The translations under genes were made by a program, and so were the position numbers. Of a stretch of DNA of 64,000 nucleotides, positions 44,212 to 52,631 are shown one piece after another. Position 1 is the stretch's first letter, and every line of letters begins with the position of its first letter. The stretch is from Polaromonas sp. (GTDB lineage: Bacteria; Pseudomonadota; Gammaproteobacteria; Burkholderiales; Burkholderiaceae_C), in contig JAURWY010000013.1 of NCBI GenBank assembly GCA_030654695.1, positions 28,265-92,264 on the forward strand, given 5' to 3'. The notes under the pieces were generated by a model, which saw nothing but the letters and a program-made list of their open reading frames with translations, was not told the origin of the DNA and searched no databases.

Positions 44212-45348
44212 TCAATAAGCTGCATGGTCGTTTTCCTGAATGTAGGCAGCAGTCACCTTGCCGCGCATGACGCTGTAGGCCCAGCTGGTGTAGACCACAA
44301 TCAGTGGCATCAGGATGACGGTGGCCCAGAACATGATGCCCAGCGTGAGGTGGGTCGAGACACTGTCCCACACCGTCAGACTGGCGGCCGGCAGCGTGCT
44401 GGACGGCATGATGAAGGGGAACATCGACGCGCCTGCCGTGCCAATCACGCCAACAATCGCCAGCGCCGAGGCGACAAAGGCGGTCAGCGTGCGACGCAGG
44501 AGTAGCAGGCCGACGGCCAGCAGGGCGCCGCCAACACCCAGCGCCGGCAGCAGCCACAGCAGCGGTTGCCGTGCGTAGTTGCTCATCCAGGCGCCCGCTT
44601 CACGCACCACTGTTTTATTCATCGGGTCAGGCAGCGCAGCCGGGTCGACCAGCGAGGTGATGCGAAAGCCTGGAATCCATTGCAGCCAGACCCCGGCTGC
44701 GACAAAGGCCAGCACCAAGACCAGCGCCGCGCCAATGGCGCCTTTGATGGCGCGCGCCTGGATCACGCCTTCGGTACGGTGCGCCAGATAGGTGCCACCG
44801 TGCAGCGTGATCATGGCGCTACTCACCACGCCCGCCAGCAGTGCAAACGGGTTGAGCAGTTGCCAGAATGTACCGCTGTAGGTGGAGACCAGGTAGTTGT
44901 CAAACTGGAACGGCACGCCCTGCAGCAAATTGCCAAAGGCCACACCAAAGATCAGCGGTGGCACAGAGCCGCCAATGAACAGGCCCCAATCCCAAGTGCT
45001 GCGCCAAGTGGCGTTTTGAATCTTGCTGCGGTAGTCAAAGCCCACCGGCCGAAAAAACAGCGCCCACAGCACCGCCATCATGGCCCAGTAAAAGCCGCTG
45101 AAGGCGGTCGCGTAGACCAGTGGCCAGGCAGCAAAGATGGCGCCACCGCCAGTGATGAACCAGACCTGGTTGCCGTCCCAGTGCGGGCCCACGGTGTTGA
45201 TGACAACGCGACGTTCAAGGTCGCTTTTGCCGACAAAGGGCAGCAGCGTGCCCACGCCCATGTCGTGGCCGTCCATGATGGCAAAGCCTATCAACAGCAC
45301 GCCGACAAGCAGCCACCAAATGATCTTGAGGGTTGGGTAGTCAATCAT
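44212..45348 (-). CDS. cydB: Cytochrome bd quinol oxidase subunit II
   Basis: A 378-residue membrane protein with eight to nine helices, matching CydB (379 in E. coli). Typical segments are MDGHDMGVGTLLPFVG (quinol-side loop 1), GPHWDGNQVWFITGGGAIFAAWP, and RSTWDWGLFIGGSVPPLIFGVAFGNLLQG. CydB stabilises the haem-bearing CydA. It lies 12 bases after cydA. Confidence 0.96.
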   Translation of the reverse strand: MIDYPTLKIIWWLLVGVLLIGFAIMDGHDMGVGTLLPFVGKSDLERRVVINTVGPHWDGNQVWFITGGGAIFAAWPLVYATAFSGFYWAMMAVLWALFFRPVGFDYRSKIQNATWRSTWDWGLFIGGSVPPLIFGVAFGNLLQGVPFQFDNYLVSTYSGTFWQLLNPFALLAGVVSSAMITLHGGTYLAHRTEGVIQARAIKGAIGAALVLVLAFVAAGVWLQWIPGFRITSLVDPAALPDPMNKTVVREAGAWMSNYARQPLLWLLPALGVGGALLAVGLLLLRRTLTAFVASALAIVGVIGTAGASMFPFIMPSSTLPAASLTVWDSVSTHLTLGIMFWATVILMPLIVVYTSWAYSVMRGKVTAAYIQENDHAAY

Positions 45349-45360
45349 TGCGTCTCTCCT

Positions 45361-46932
45361 TCAGGCATGCGCCGGGGTGGTGTGGACCGCTTCGTTGTCG
45401 TAGCGACCGGTGGCCAGACTGCCCGGACCCATGCGGGCAAACTTGATCATCAGGAACATCTCGACAATCAGCAGCACGGTATAAAAAACAATAAAGCCGG
45501 CCAGCGAGCCATACAGGCTGTTGACACTCAGGGTGGAGACGCTCATGTGGGTTGGCAGCACGCCGTAAATCGTCCAGGGCTGGCGGCCATACTCGGCCAC
45601 AAACCAGCCCAACTCACAGGCAATCCAGGGCGCAGGCAGCATCCACAGCGCCCAGCGCAGCAGCCAGGGCTTGTGCTGGCCACCCGGCTTCAGCGTGCTC
45701 CAGAACGCCAGGGCAAACAAGGCCAGCATGGCAAAACCCAGGCCCACCATGATGCGAAACGACCAGAACATCGGCGTCACGCGTGGCACGGTATCGTTCA
45801 TCGCCTTGTCGATGATCTCGGGCGTGGCTTGATTGACGTCCGTCACGTATTTTTTGAGCAGCAGGCCAAAACCGAGGTCTGCCTTGTGGCGCTCAAACAC
45901 TTGCTTGGCCACACTGTCATCGCGGTTGGCACGCAGTGTCTCCAGTGCATTCACGGCAACAATGCCGCGCACAATGCGCTCGCGGTTGATGGCCTTGATC
46001 TCATGAATGCCCGGGATTTCCTTGCTGATGGAGCGCGTACCAATCAGCCCCATGAGCCACGGAATTTCGACTTCCCAGTTGTTCTTTTGTTCGGCTTCGT
46101 TGATGCTGGCCACCAGCGTCAGGGGAGCCGGTGCGGGCTTGGTTTCCCACATGGCTTCCAGCGCCGCCATCTTGGTTTGCTGGGCCTCGCCCACGGTGTA
46201 GCCGGACTCATCGCCCAGCACAATCACGCTGAGCACTGAGGCCAGTCCGAAGGCGGCCGCCACACGAAAGCTGCGCTTGGCAAATTCAACGTCGCGCTTT
46301 TTTAGCAAATACCAGCTTGATATCGACAGCACAAACATGGCACCGGTCACGTAGCCGGCCGACACGGTGTGCACAAACTTGGCCTGTGCATCCGGGTTGA
46401 ACACCACGGCCCAGAAGTCGGTCATTTCCATTCGCATGGTCTGGTAGCTGAATTCGGCACCGACCGGGTTTTGCATCCAGCCGTTGGCAATCAAAATCCA
46501 CAGGGCACTGAGGTTGGTGCCGACCGCCATCAGCAGTGTGACCAACAAGTGCTGGGTTTTACTCAGGCGGTCCCAGCCGAAGAAAAACAGGCCGATCATG
46601 GTCGACTCCAGAAAGAAAGCCATCAGGCCTTCAATCGCCAGCGGGGCGCCAAAGATGTCGCCTACATAGTGCGAGTAGTAAGCCCAGTTGGTGCCAAACT
46701 GGAACTCAAGCGTGATGCCGGTGGTCACGCCCAAGGCGAAGTTGATGCCAAACAACTTGCCCCAAAAACGCGTCATGTCTTTCCAGATGACGTTGCCGGT
46801 CATCACGTAAACACTCTCCATGATCACCAGCATCCAGACCATGCCAATGGTCAGGGGGACGAATAAAAAATGGTACATCGCTGTCGCTGCAAACTGCAGC
46901 CTAGACAAGTCCACCAGTTGTTCTGAAATCAC
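45361..46932 (-). CDS. cydA: Cytochrome bd quinol oxidase subunit I (GTG start)
   Basis: A 523-residue catalytic subunit with haems b558, b595 and d. The length equals the long-Q-loop type (E. coli 522). LSRLQFAATAMYHFLFVPLTIG contains the first haem His, FGINFALGVTTGITLEFQFGTNW is characteristic, and the central part holds a long hydrophilic Q loop of about 100 residues. The start is GTG with AAGGAG upstream, placed four bases after the cydP stop. The enzyme reduces O2 with high affinity, does not pump protons and, in characterised bacteria, tolerates sulfide. Confidence 0.96.
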   Translation of the reverse strand: MISEQLVDLSRLQFAATAMYHFLFVPLTIGMVWMLVIMESVYVMTGNVIWKDMTRFWGKLFGINFALGVTTGITLEFQFGTNWAYYSHYVGDIFGAPLAIEGLMAFFLESTMIGLFFFGWDRLSKTQHLLVTLLMAVGTNLSALWILIANGWMQNPVGAEFSYQTMRMEMTDFWAVVFNPDAQAKFVHTVSAGYVTGAMFVLSISSWYLLKKRDVEFAKRSFRVAAAFGLASVLSVIVLGDESGYTVGEAQQTKMAALEAMWETKPAPAPLTLVASINEAEQKNNWEVEIPWLMGLIGTRSISKEIPGIHEIKAINRERIVRGIVAVNALETLRANRDDSVAKQVFERHKADLGFGLLLKKYVTDVNQATPEIIDKAMNDTVPRVTPMFWSFRIMVGLGFAMLALFALAFWSTLKPGGQHKPWLLRWALWMLPAPWIACELGWFVAEYGRQPWTIYGVLPTHMSVSTLSVNSLYGSLAGFIVFYTVLLIVEMFLMIKFARMGPGSLATGRYDNEAVHTTPAHA

Positions 46933-46936
46933 GTGC

Positions 46937-47110
46937 TCACTCCTTATTATTTGACTGACCCGACCCCAACAGCTGAGTGGCGACAGCGTCACCGCTCACC
47001 GCCACGTGTTGATCGCGCACAAAAAACCACCACAGAGCCATCAGCACAGCCGTCTTGATAAGCAGCACCACGGCCAGTTTTCTCACCAACGACTTGTCTT
47101 GAAAGTTCAT
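46937..47110 (-). CDS. cydP: CydP, small bd-oxidase-associated membrane protein
   Basis: A 57-residue protein beginning MNFQDKSLVRKLAVVLLIKT, with one membrane helix (residues 11-31) then FVRDQHVAVSGDAVATQLLG. This fits the CydP family found before cydA in betaproteobacteria. AGAGGATGCGC precedes the ATG, and the stop lies four bases before the cydA GTG. Its role is probably assembly or stability of the oxidase. It was found by reading the leader of cydA directly. Confidence 0.82.
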   Translation of the reverse strand: MNFQDKSLVRKLAVVLLIKTAVLMALWWFFVRDQHVAVSGDAVATQLLGSGQSNNKE

Positions 47111-47163
47111 GCGCATCCTCTGTATCGGTTTCTATATTCTCAAGATCCGTGCCACCTGCGACA

Positions 47164-47177
47164 TTGATAAAAGTCAA
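47164..47177. promoter_or_regulatory. Near-perfect FNR box between cydP and the FisR-like gene
   Basis: TTGATAAAAGTCAA matches TTGAT-N4-ATCAA except for one base (G for A in the second half). It is centred about 60 bases before cydP and 76 before the regulator start, so it could act on either promoter. The cyd operon is a common FNR/ANR target. Confidence 0.65.
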
Positions 47178-47246
47178 TAAAAATCAAGGACTTACCGTTA
47201 TTCGCTTGCCGTAGATCAGAAAGAGAGCTGGCGGAGGCTGCCACTT

Positions 47247-48668
47247 ATGTCAGAATTAATGACAGTTCTGTCGGCATCGGACAGGCTGTTGACACCTTTT
47301 ATTTCTTTGAGGATCCAGACCGTGAAGCCCCAACCTGAACTGATGTCTTACTTGGAGGGTCTGCCGGACCCGCACATTCTGTTTGACAAGCAATACCGAA
47401 TCCTGGCTGCCAACGCGGCCTACCGCCAACAGTTCAGCCCTGAGCGCAGCGTGGTCGGCCGGACTTGTTATGAGGTGTCGCACCACTTCAGCGTGCCTTG
47501 TGATCAGGCCGGCGAGTCGTGCCCCTTGGCTCAATCGCGCCTCTCCGGACAGCGTGAGCGTGTGCTGCACTTGCACCACACCTCCCGAGGCGAGGAATAC
47601 ATCAACATCGAGCTCGCGCCGTTGCTCGACGAAACGGGCCAGCAAGCCTATTACGTCGAAAAAATGGAGCGCGTGCGTGGCGCGCAAAGCCAGCCTGCGG
47701 CGCAGGGTTTGATCGGCCGTGCGCCGACCTTTCAGCACATGCTGTCGCTCATCAGTCGCGTCGCACCGTCGCAGGCCTCAGTGTTGCTGCTTGGGGCGTC
47801 TGGCACTGGCAAAGAACTTGTCGCTAGGGCGGTGCACGAGAGCAGCACACGCTCTGCGCGTGCCTTGGTGCCGGTGGACTGTGCCAGTCTGCCCGACAAC
47901 CTGTTTGAGTCTGAGTTGTTCGGCCACGAGCGCGGCGCCTTCACTGGCGCCAGCACAGCCAAAAGTGGCTTGGTCGAAGCGGCCAGCGGCGGCACGCTGT
48001 TTCTGGACGAAGTGGGCGACATTCCTCTGGCCATGCAAGTTAAATTGCTGCGCTTGCTGGAAACCGGTACCTACCGACGCGTTGGCAGCACGGAGGTTCG
48101 CCGCACTGATATCCGGGTGATTTCGGCAACGCACCGCGATTTGGAACAAATGATCCAAGCCGGCAGTTTCCGCGAAGATCTGTATTACCGGCTGAGTACC
48201 TTTCCCATCCATTTGCCTGCGTTGCACGAGCGCCGTGACGACATTGGGTTGCTGGTGGATGCCTTGTTGGCGCGTGTAGCACCACAGCGAAAACTGCAGA
48301 TCAGCCAAGCTGCCTTGCAGTTGCTGAAAGAACAAGACTATCCCGGGAATGTGCGGGAACTGCGAAATTTGCTTGAGCGCGCGGCGCTGCTATGCGACGG
48401 CGACACGCTGGCGCTGGGTCATGTTGAGCAAGCGGTGGCGTCCGGCAGGCGTCCGTCAGTTCCCTTGCGTGTCAGCCCATTGCCAACCTTGGTTGAGAGC
48501 GATGGTGTCTTGGCTAAGCTGGCGCCAGTGCCCGGGGCACTCAAAAACATCGCCCGTGCCGCGCTGCAGCAATTGCTGAAAGAACACCAAGGCAGCCGAG
48601 CCGAACTGGCTCAAAAGCTCGGCATCAGCGAACGCTCGCTTTACCGCAAGCTCAAGGCGCAGGATTGA
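47247..48668 (+). CDS. fisR: Sigma54-dependent FisR-like regulator (sulfane-sulfur sensor candidate)
   Basis: A 473-residue regulator. A PAS-like sensory domain spans about 33-145, a sigma54-interacting AAA+ domain 155-395, and a Fis helix-turn-helix the C terminus ([20 protein letters not shown]). ATPase motifs are [14 protein letters not shown] and LDEVGDIP. The sensor has three Cys at 74, 85 and 92 ([22 protein letters not shown]). Their 11- and 7-residue spacing equals that recalled for Cys53/64/71 of Cupriavidus FisR, which senses sulfane sulfur and activates sqr and pdo genes. A GTG at 47322 with GAGGA upstream is an alternative start giving 448 residues. It is divergent from the cyd operon. 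Confidence 0.87.
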   Translation: MSELMTVLSASDRLLTPFISLRIQTVKPQPELMSYLEGLPDPHILFDKQYRILAANAAYRQQFSPERSVVGRTCYEVSHHFSVPCDQAGESCPLAQSRLSGQRERVLHLHHTSRGEEYINIELAPLLDETGQQAYYVEKMERVRGAQSQPAAQGLIGRAPTFQHMLSLISRVAPSQASVLLLGASGTGKELVARAVHESSTRSARALVPVDCASLPDNLFESELFGHERGAFTGASTAKSGLVEAASGGTLFLDEVGDIPLAMQVKLLRLLETGTYRRVGSTEVRRTDIRVISATHRDLEQMIQAGSFREDLYYRLSTFPIHLPALHERRDDIGLLVDALLARVAPQRKLQISQAALQLLKEQDYPGNVRELRNLLERAALLCDGDTLALGHVEQAVASGRRPSVPLRVSPLPTLVESDGVLAKLAPVPGALKNIARAALQQLLKEHQGSRAELAQKLGISERSLYRKLKAQD

Positions 48669-48693
48669 GGCATTAACCTGCGCGCCGATGGAC

Positions 48694-49311
48694 TTAGCGT
48701 TTTTGAGCGACAAAGCCGACCAAAGCGGACATTCCTTTGTGTCCCGCACCCTCATCCACTTCGGCTGTGTAGGTTTTGATGTCCAGCACGCTGTAGTTTG
48801 AAAAGGCCGACAACAGCAGTTCATCGTCATAAAGATGGTCGAGCTCTCTGGGACCACCTGTTTTGTATTGGAGCTGGTCTTTGCCGTAGCCCTGAATCAG
48901 CAAAACACCGCCGGGTTTCAGGGCGAGGTCCATCTTCGCAAACAGCGCCGACCTTGCTGCTGGGTTTACAAATTGGAAAAAGACGCCGACGACGTTGTCG
49001 TAGCGATCCGGTGCCCAGTCGAACGACTCCCAGTCGCTGCAGCGATAGTTCACCTTGACGGCGTGTTTGTCGGCCAATTGCTGAGCCTTCTGAATCGCCA
49101 CGGGTGAAAAATCGAAGGCGTCCACATCCAAGCCTTGCTTGGCCAGCCAGACGCTGTTGCGGCCTTCACCGTCTGCCAGCGACAAGGTCTTGCCTGCTTT
49201 CAAACTTGGCGTCATCTCAGCCAAGTAGGCATTCGGCGACTCTCCGAACAAATAGCCCTCGGCAGAAAAACGTGAGTTCCAGCGGGCCAAGGGGTTGATG
49301 AATGTGGTCAT
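48694..49311 (-). CDS. Class I SAM-dependent methyltransferase (TehB-like)
   Basis: A 205-residue methyltransferase. LSLADGEGRNSVWLAKQG near residues 43-60 is the SAM-binding GxGxG-like loop (ADGEGRN), followed by FDFSPVAIQKA, CSDWESFDW and LKPGGVLLIQGYG. It resembles TehB and thiol/thiopurine methyltransferase-like proteins. Its place between fisR and a SafE-type gene suggests methylation of a thiol or sulfide, which is inference. The start ATG yields MTTFINPL; the longer frame upstream is not typical. Confidence 0.85.
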   Translation of the reverse strand: MTTFINPLARWNSRFSAEGYLFGESPNAYLAEMTPSLKAGKTLSLADGEGRNSVWLAKQGLDVDAFDFSPVAIQKAQQLADKHAVKVNYRCSDWESFDWAPDRYDNVVGVFFQFVNPAARSALFAKMDLALKPGGVLLIQGYGKDQLQYKTGGPRELDHLYDDELLLSAFSNYSVLDIKTYTAEVDEGAGHKGMSALVGFVAQKR

Positions 49312-49343
49312 GATGTGTGAAAGTGCTTGAAGAGTTTGTGAGG

Positions 49344-50156
49344 TCACCAACCGACAGCTCTTGCGAGCATCGACAGCGCCACGAGCAAGGTGAACCAAGC
49401 GAAGGCTTGCTGCAGTCGCTTGGCGTCTAATTTTTTGGCAATTTGCCGACCCACCAATAATGCCACCACGGTGCCCAAGGCAAAGGGTTGCGCAACATCC
49501 CAACGCAGTGAGCCCTGCATGGCTGCAGCGGTCACACCGCTGAGGGACACCAACGCAATCACGGCCAAAGAGGTGACCTGAATGCTGCGCGGGTCTAATT
49601 CGGTGTAGCGCGTCAGCGCCGGGACAATGACAAAGCCACCGCCCACGCCGAGCAAACCGCTCATCAAGCCGGAGACCAGTCCGGTGCCTGCCAGCGCCCG
49701 AGCGCAGGGCCGAGTCCAGGTCAAACGATGGTCGCTTGAGCTCACTTGGCAAGGCACGCTAGGGGGGTTTTCACCGTGCGCAGCGGGCCGCTTCAGCATG
49801 CGCCACGCGCTGTAGATCAGCACCAAAGCAAAGGCCCCTAACAGCGGTCGGTTCGGCACATGTTGCGCCAGCATCACGCCCAAGGGCGCCACGAGCATGC
49901 CTGCTGCACCAATCAGCATCGCAGCCCGGTAGCGCACGATGCCTTGGCGCAAACCCAAAGCAGCACCCAGTGCCGACGCCAGCCCGACCGCGATCAAGCC
50001 GACGGGCGCGGCTTGCTGTACCGGCAGATGCAGCCCAAACACCAGCAAGGGTATGGCCAGCACGCCACCCCCCGCGCCAGTCAGGGCCAGCACCAAGCCG
50101 ACCACCGCCCCGAGTCCTATGGTCAACAGCACAGGGTCTATGGCCATGAGGTTCAC
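49344..50156 (-). CDS. TauE/SafE-family membrane transporter
   Basis: A 270-residue permease with about eight helices in two repeats, each opening with a GxGGGxxxxP-type motif (LALTGAGGGVLAIPLLVFG and LLGVGGGFVIVPALTRY). TauE/SafE proteins export sulfite or sulfoacetate or import small anions. The GTG start overlaps the persulfide dioxygenase stop by four bases, so the two are cotranslated. Export of sulfite made by the dioxygenase is the natural reading of the pair. An ATG three codons later is an alternative start. Confidence 0.88.
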   Translation of the reverse strand: MNLMAIDPVLLTIGLGAVVGLVLALTGAGGGVLAIPLLVFGLHLPVQQAAPVGLIAVGLASALGAALGLRQGIVRYRAAMLIGAAGMLVAPLGVMLAQHVPNRPLLGAFALVLIYSAWRMLKRPAAHGENPPSVPCQVSSSDHRLTWTRPCARALAGTGLVSGLMSGLLGVGGGFVIVPALTRYTELDPRSIQVTSLAVIALVSLSGVTAAAMQGSLRWDVAQPFALGTVVALLVGRQIAKKLDAKRLQQAFAWFTLLVALSMLARAVGW

Positions 50157-51013
50157 AGCAGGTTGATAGGAATTTTGAGGTAGCTGACGCCGTTGTCCTC
50201 GGCCGGGGGCAAGTGGCCTGCCCGCACGTTGATCTGCACCGCAGGCAAGATCAGCACGGGCATCGCCAGCGTTTTGTCGCGGGCCGTGCGCAGGGCCACA
50301 AACTCAGCTTCAGTGACGCCGTCATGCACGTGGATGTTGCCGGCGCGCTGCAAAGCCACTGTCGTCTCCCAAGTCGGCTCGCGGCCAGCCGGGGGGTAGT
50401 CGTGGCACAGGTGCAAGCGTGTTTCAGGCGGTAAGGCCAACACCTTTTGGATGGATTGGTAAAGCGCGGCAGCGTCACCACCGGGAAAGTCGCAACGCGC
50501 CGTGCCGTAGTCGGGCATGAACAGCGTGTCGCCGACAAAGGCGTCTTCACCGATGACGTAAGTCAGGCAAGCCGGTGTGTGGCCGGGGGTGTGCATCACG
50601 CGTACTGCCATGTTGCCAATCTGGAACACTTGCCCGTCCTCAAACAGATGGTCGAACTCAGTGCCGTCGGTGTTCATGTCTTTGGCGTTGAAGACTTTTT
50701 TGAAGACCCCTTGCACGGTGCAAATGTGCCGCCCGATGCCAATCCCGCCACCAAGTTGATTTTGCAAATAGGGCGCGGCAGACAGGTGGTCGGCGTGGGC
50801 GTGTGTTTCCAGCAGCCAATCCACATGAAGGCCTGCTTGCTTGACGTGAGCAATCACTTTGTCTGCGCTGGTGTGCGAGGTACGGCCCGACTTGGGGTCG
50901 TAGTCCAACACGCTGTCAATGATCGCCGCACGCTGCGTTTGGGGGTCTGCCACCACATAGGTCACGGTGAAAGTCGCCGGGTCAAAGAACGACTGAATGG
51001 AAGCTTTTGTCAT
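50153..51013 (-). CDS. Persulfide dioxygenase-like MBL-fold protein (ETHE1/Blh type)
   Basis: A 286-residue MBL-fold enzyme. The metal site is intact: ETHAHADHLSAA (His71, His73, Asp75, His76), HTPGHTPACLTYV, GDTLFMPDYGTARCDFPGG (Asp ligand), and LCHDYPPAGREP. The GTARCDFPGGD segment is typical of sulfur/persulfide dioxygenases rather than glyoxalase II. The enzyme oxidises glutathione persulfide to sulfite. It is paired with the SafE-type exporter and lies near the FisR homologue, whose known targets include such genes. It contrasts with the degenerate MBL at 42466. Confidence 0.88.
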   Translation of the reverse strand: MTKASIQSFFDPATFTVTYVVADPQTQRAAIIDSVLDYDPKSGRTSHTSADKVIAHVKQAGLHVDWLLETHAHADHLSAAPYLQNQLGGGIGIGRHICTVQGVFKKVFNAKDMNTDGTEFDHLFEDGQVFQIGNMAVRVMHTPGHTPACLTYVIGEDAFVGDTLFMPDYGTARCDFPGGDAAALYQSIQKVLALPPETRLHLCHDYPPAGREPTWETTVALQRAGNIHVHDGVTEAEFVALRTARDKTLAMPVLILPAVQINVRAGHLPPAEDNGVSYLKIPINLL

Positions 51014-51041
51014 GGTGTCGTGTGCCTTGAGTTGGTTGAAC

Positions 51042-51079
51042 TGGCCTTGGCCCTAGGCTGAATTTTCAGACCAAGGCCA
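51042..51079. other. Hairpin between the peroxiredoxin and persulfide dioxygenase genes
   Basis: TGGCCTTGG and CCAAGGCCA are perfect 9-base arms, with an inner CTGAA/TTCAG dyad in the loop. There is no T run on either strand. It may attenuate transcription or stabilise message ends between the two genes. Confidence 0.4.
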
Positions 51080-51094
51080 AGCAGTCAGACGCCG

Positions 51095-51733
51095 TTACAG
51101 CGTCTTGGTGGAGTAATACCAGTCGACCATGTCGTAACCTTCGGTCAGGCGCTTGTCCAAAGCCGCTGCGGTCTTCGGAGGCGGCACGATCACAGGGCAA
51201 CCGGGTGTCCAGTTTTCAGGGGTCGCCACGCTGTTGGCGTCTGAGGTTTGCATGGCAGTGAGCAAGCGCACAAATTCGTCAATGCTGCGTCCGTTGCTCA
51301 TAGGGTAGTACACCATTGCACGCAAAATACCTTTGGGGTCGATGAAGAAAGTGGCACGCACAGCCTGGGTATCTGCTGCTCCAGGATGAATCATGCCGTA
51401 GGCGCGGGCCACGTCCATTTTGATGTCTTCAATGATTGGGAATGGAATCACCACACCAAATTTTTCCTTGATGCTTTGTGTCCATGCGAGGTGTGAATAC
51501 AAGCTGTCAATCGACAAGCCTAGCAATTCACAACCCATCTCGGTGAACTTTGGCGCGGCCTTGGCAAAGCCAATGAACTCGGTCGTGCACACAGGTGTGA
51601 AGTCGGCAGGGTGCGAGAAAAGGATGAGCCACTTGCCTTTGTAGTCCTCCAAGGTGCGGTCACCAAAAGTAGTTTTGACGCTGAAGGCTGGGGCGGCCTC
51701 GTTGAGGCGGGGGAAGCTGAATGTAGTGTCCAT
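51095..51733 (-). CDS. 1-Cys (Prx6-type) peroxiredoxin
   Basis: A 212-residue peroxiredoxin. The peroxidatic Cys49 is in SHPADFTPVCTTEF, followed by KFTEMGCELLGLSIDS and an extended C-terminal arm (NWTPGCPVIVPPPKT) typical of the Prx6/AhpC-TSA 1-Cys group. It reduces hydroperoxides. A perfect FNR box lies upstream, shared with the divergent FNR-type gene. Confidence 0.93.
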   Translation of the reverse strand: MDTTFSFPRLNEAAPAFSVKTTFGDRTLEDYKGKWLILFSHPADFTPVCTTEFIGFAKAAPKFTEMGCELLGLSIDSLYSHLAWTQSIKEKFGVVIPFPIIEDIKMDVARAYGMIHPGAADTQAVRATFFIDPKGILRAMVYYPMSNGRSIDEFVRLLTAMQTSDANSVATPENWTPGCPVIVPPPKTAAALDKRLTEGYDMVDWYYSTKTL

Positions 51734-51831
51734 GAGGTACTCCGTTAAGTTTGACTGTTGGCTGCTCTCGAACGGTTGAATAGTTTTTACAACCGATGAA
51801 GAGAGTGTGCAGACGACGAGTACCCACAGGC

Positions 51832-51845
51832 TTGATATAAATCAA
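51832..51845. promoter_or_regulatory. FNR/ANR box between prx and the FNR-type regulator
   Basis: TTGATATAAATCAA is a perfect TTGAT-N4-ATCAA palindrome. It is centred 85 bases before the regulator start and 105 before the peroxiredoxin start. Autoregulation by the FNR-type protein is likely. Confidence 0.75.
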
Positions 51846-51923
51846 TCGACCTATTGGGAATGCCAATGGTGTCGATAGTTGATTTGTTGGGTGTCAGTCA
51901 TGGCGTGACAAAATGGCCAGCTC

Positions 51924-52622
51924 ATGATTCCCATCAAAATCGAAACTGCTTGGCGCGGCACCTCTGATTGCAAGGCCTGTGGCATCCGGGACATGGTCTT
52001 GTTTTCAGATTTGAATGAGCATGATTTCGGCCTCATTCACGCGCCCATAGACGACCTTAATTTCCAAGCAAACCAAACGCTTTTTTCGCAGGGTCAAGCG
52101 TCGCAGGGTGTTTTTACTTTGCGTGCAGGCTTGGTTAAGTTGGTTCGCACCACAGCAGCCGGCGAGCAACGCATCGTTTGTGTTTTGAAGCCCGGCAATG
52201 TGGTGGGCCTCGAAGCACTGGCGACGGGCTGTTACGACACCGAAGCGATTGCTTTGACTGGGGTGTCCGTCTGCCGCATTCCGTCTGAGGTCGTGCACCA
52301 GCTGAACCAAAACTCACCCCGGTTGCATGTTCGGCTATTGCAGAAGTGGCAGGAGTCATTGAGTGAGGCCAACGACTGGTTGGCGGCCATCAATTTCGGG
52401 ACGGCACGCCAGCGCGTCTTTCAACTGATTCTCAAAATGCGTGACGCTGACAACGCCGAGCTCACGACACTTTTTTCACGCGAGGACATGGGCTCCATGA
52501 CCGGCTTAAAACTTGAAACCGTCAGCCGCGAGATCAGCGCCATGGTGCGCGAAGGCGTCATCGAACAAGTCGACAAAGTCGGACGTCGCTACCGCGTTCT
52601 CAATGCGCAACATCAAGCTTGA
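51924..52622 (+). CDS. FNR/CRP-family regulator with an incomplete FNR cysteine set
   Basis: A 232-residue CRP/FNR-type regulator with a cyclic-nucleotide-like beta-barrel (about 40-150) and a winged helix C terminus. The recognition helix reads LKLETVSREIS, keeping the E-x2-SR residues that FNR uses to read TTGAT. Relative to E. coli FNR (Cys20, 23, 29, 122), it has Cys16, Cys19 and the Cys in SVCRIP, but the third N-terminal position is Val25. Extra Cys occur in RIVCVLKP and ATGCYD. It could hold a different cluster or respond to another signal. It is the likely reader of the boxes in this window. Confidence 0.88.
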   Translation: MIPIKIETAWRGTSDCKACGIRDMVLFSDLNEHDFGLIHAPIDDLNFQANQTLFSQGQASQGVFTLRAGLVKLVRTTAAGEQRIVCVLKPGNVVGLEALATGCYDTEAIALTGVSVCRIPSEVVHQLNQNSPRLHVRLLQKWQESLSEANDWLAAINFGTARQRVFQLILKMRDADNAELTTLFSREDMGSMTGLKLETVSREISAMVREGVIEQVDKVGRRYRVLNAQHQA

Positions 52623-52631
52623 ATTAATCGA

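Noticed and set aside
44566..46239. 557-codon plus-strand frame across cydB and cydA
   Set aside because: It is a shadow of the cyd genes, with low-complexity His/Gln-rich translation and no initiation signal.
48657..48683. Hairpin GCGCAGG...CCTGCGC at the end of the FisR-like gene as a terminator
   Set aside because: It has a 13-base loop, overlaps the stop codon and lacks a T run on either strand.
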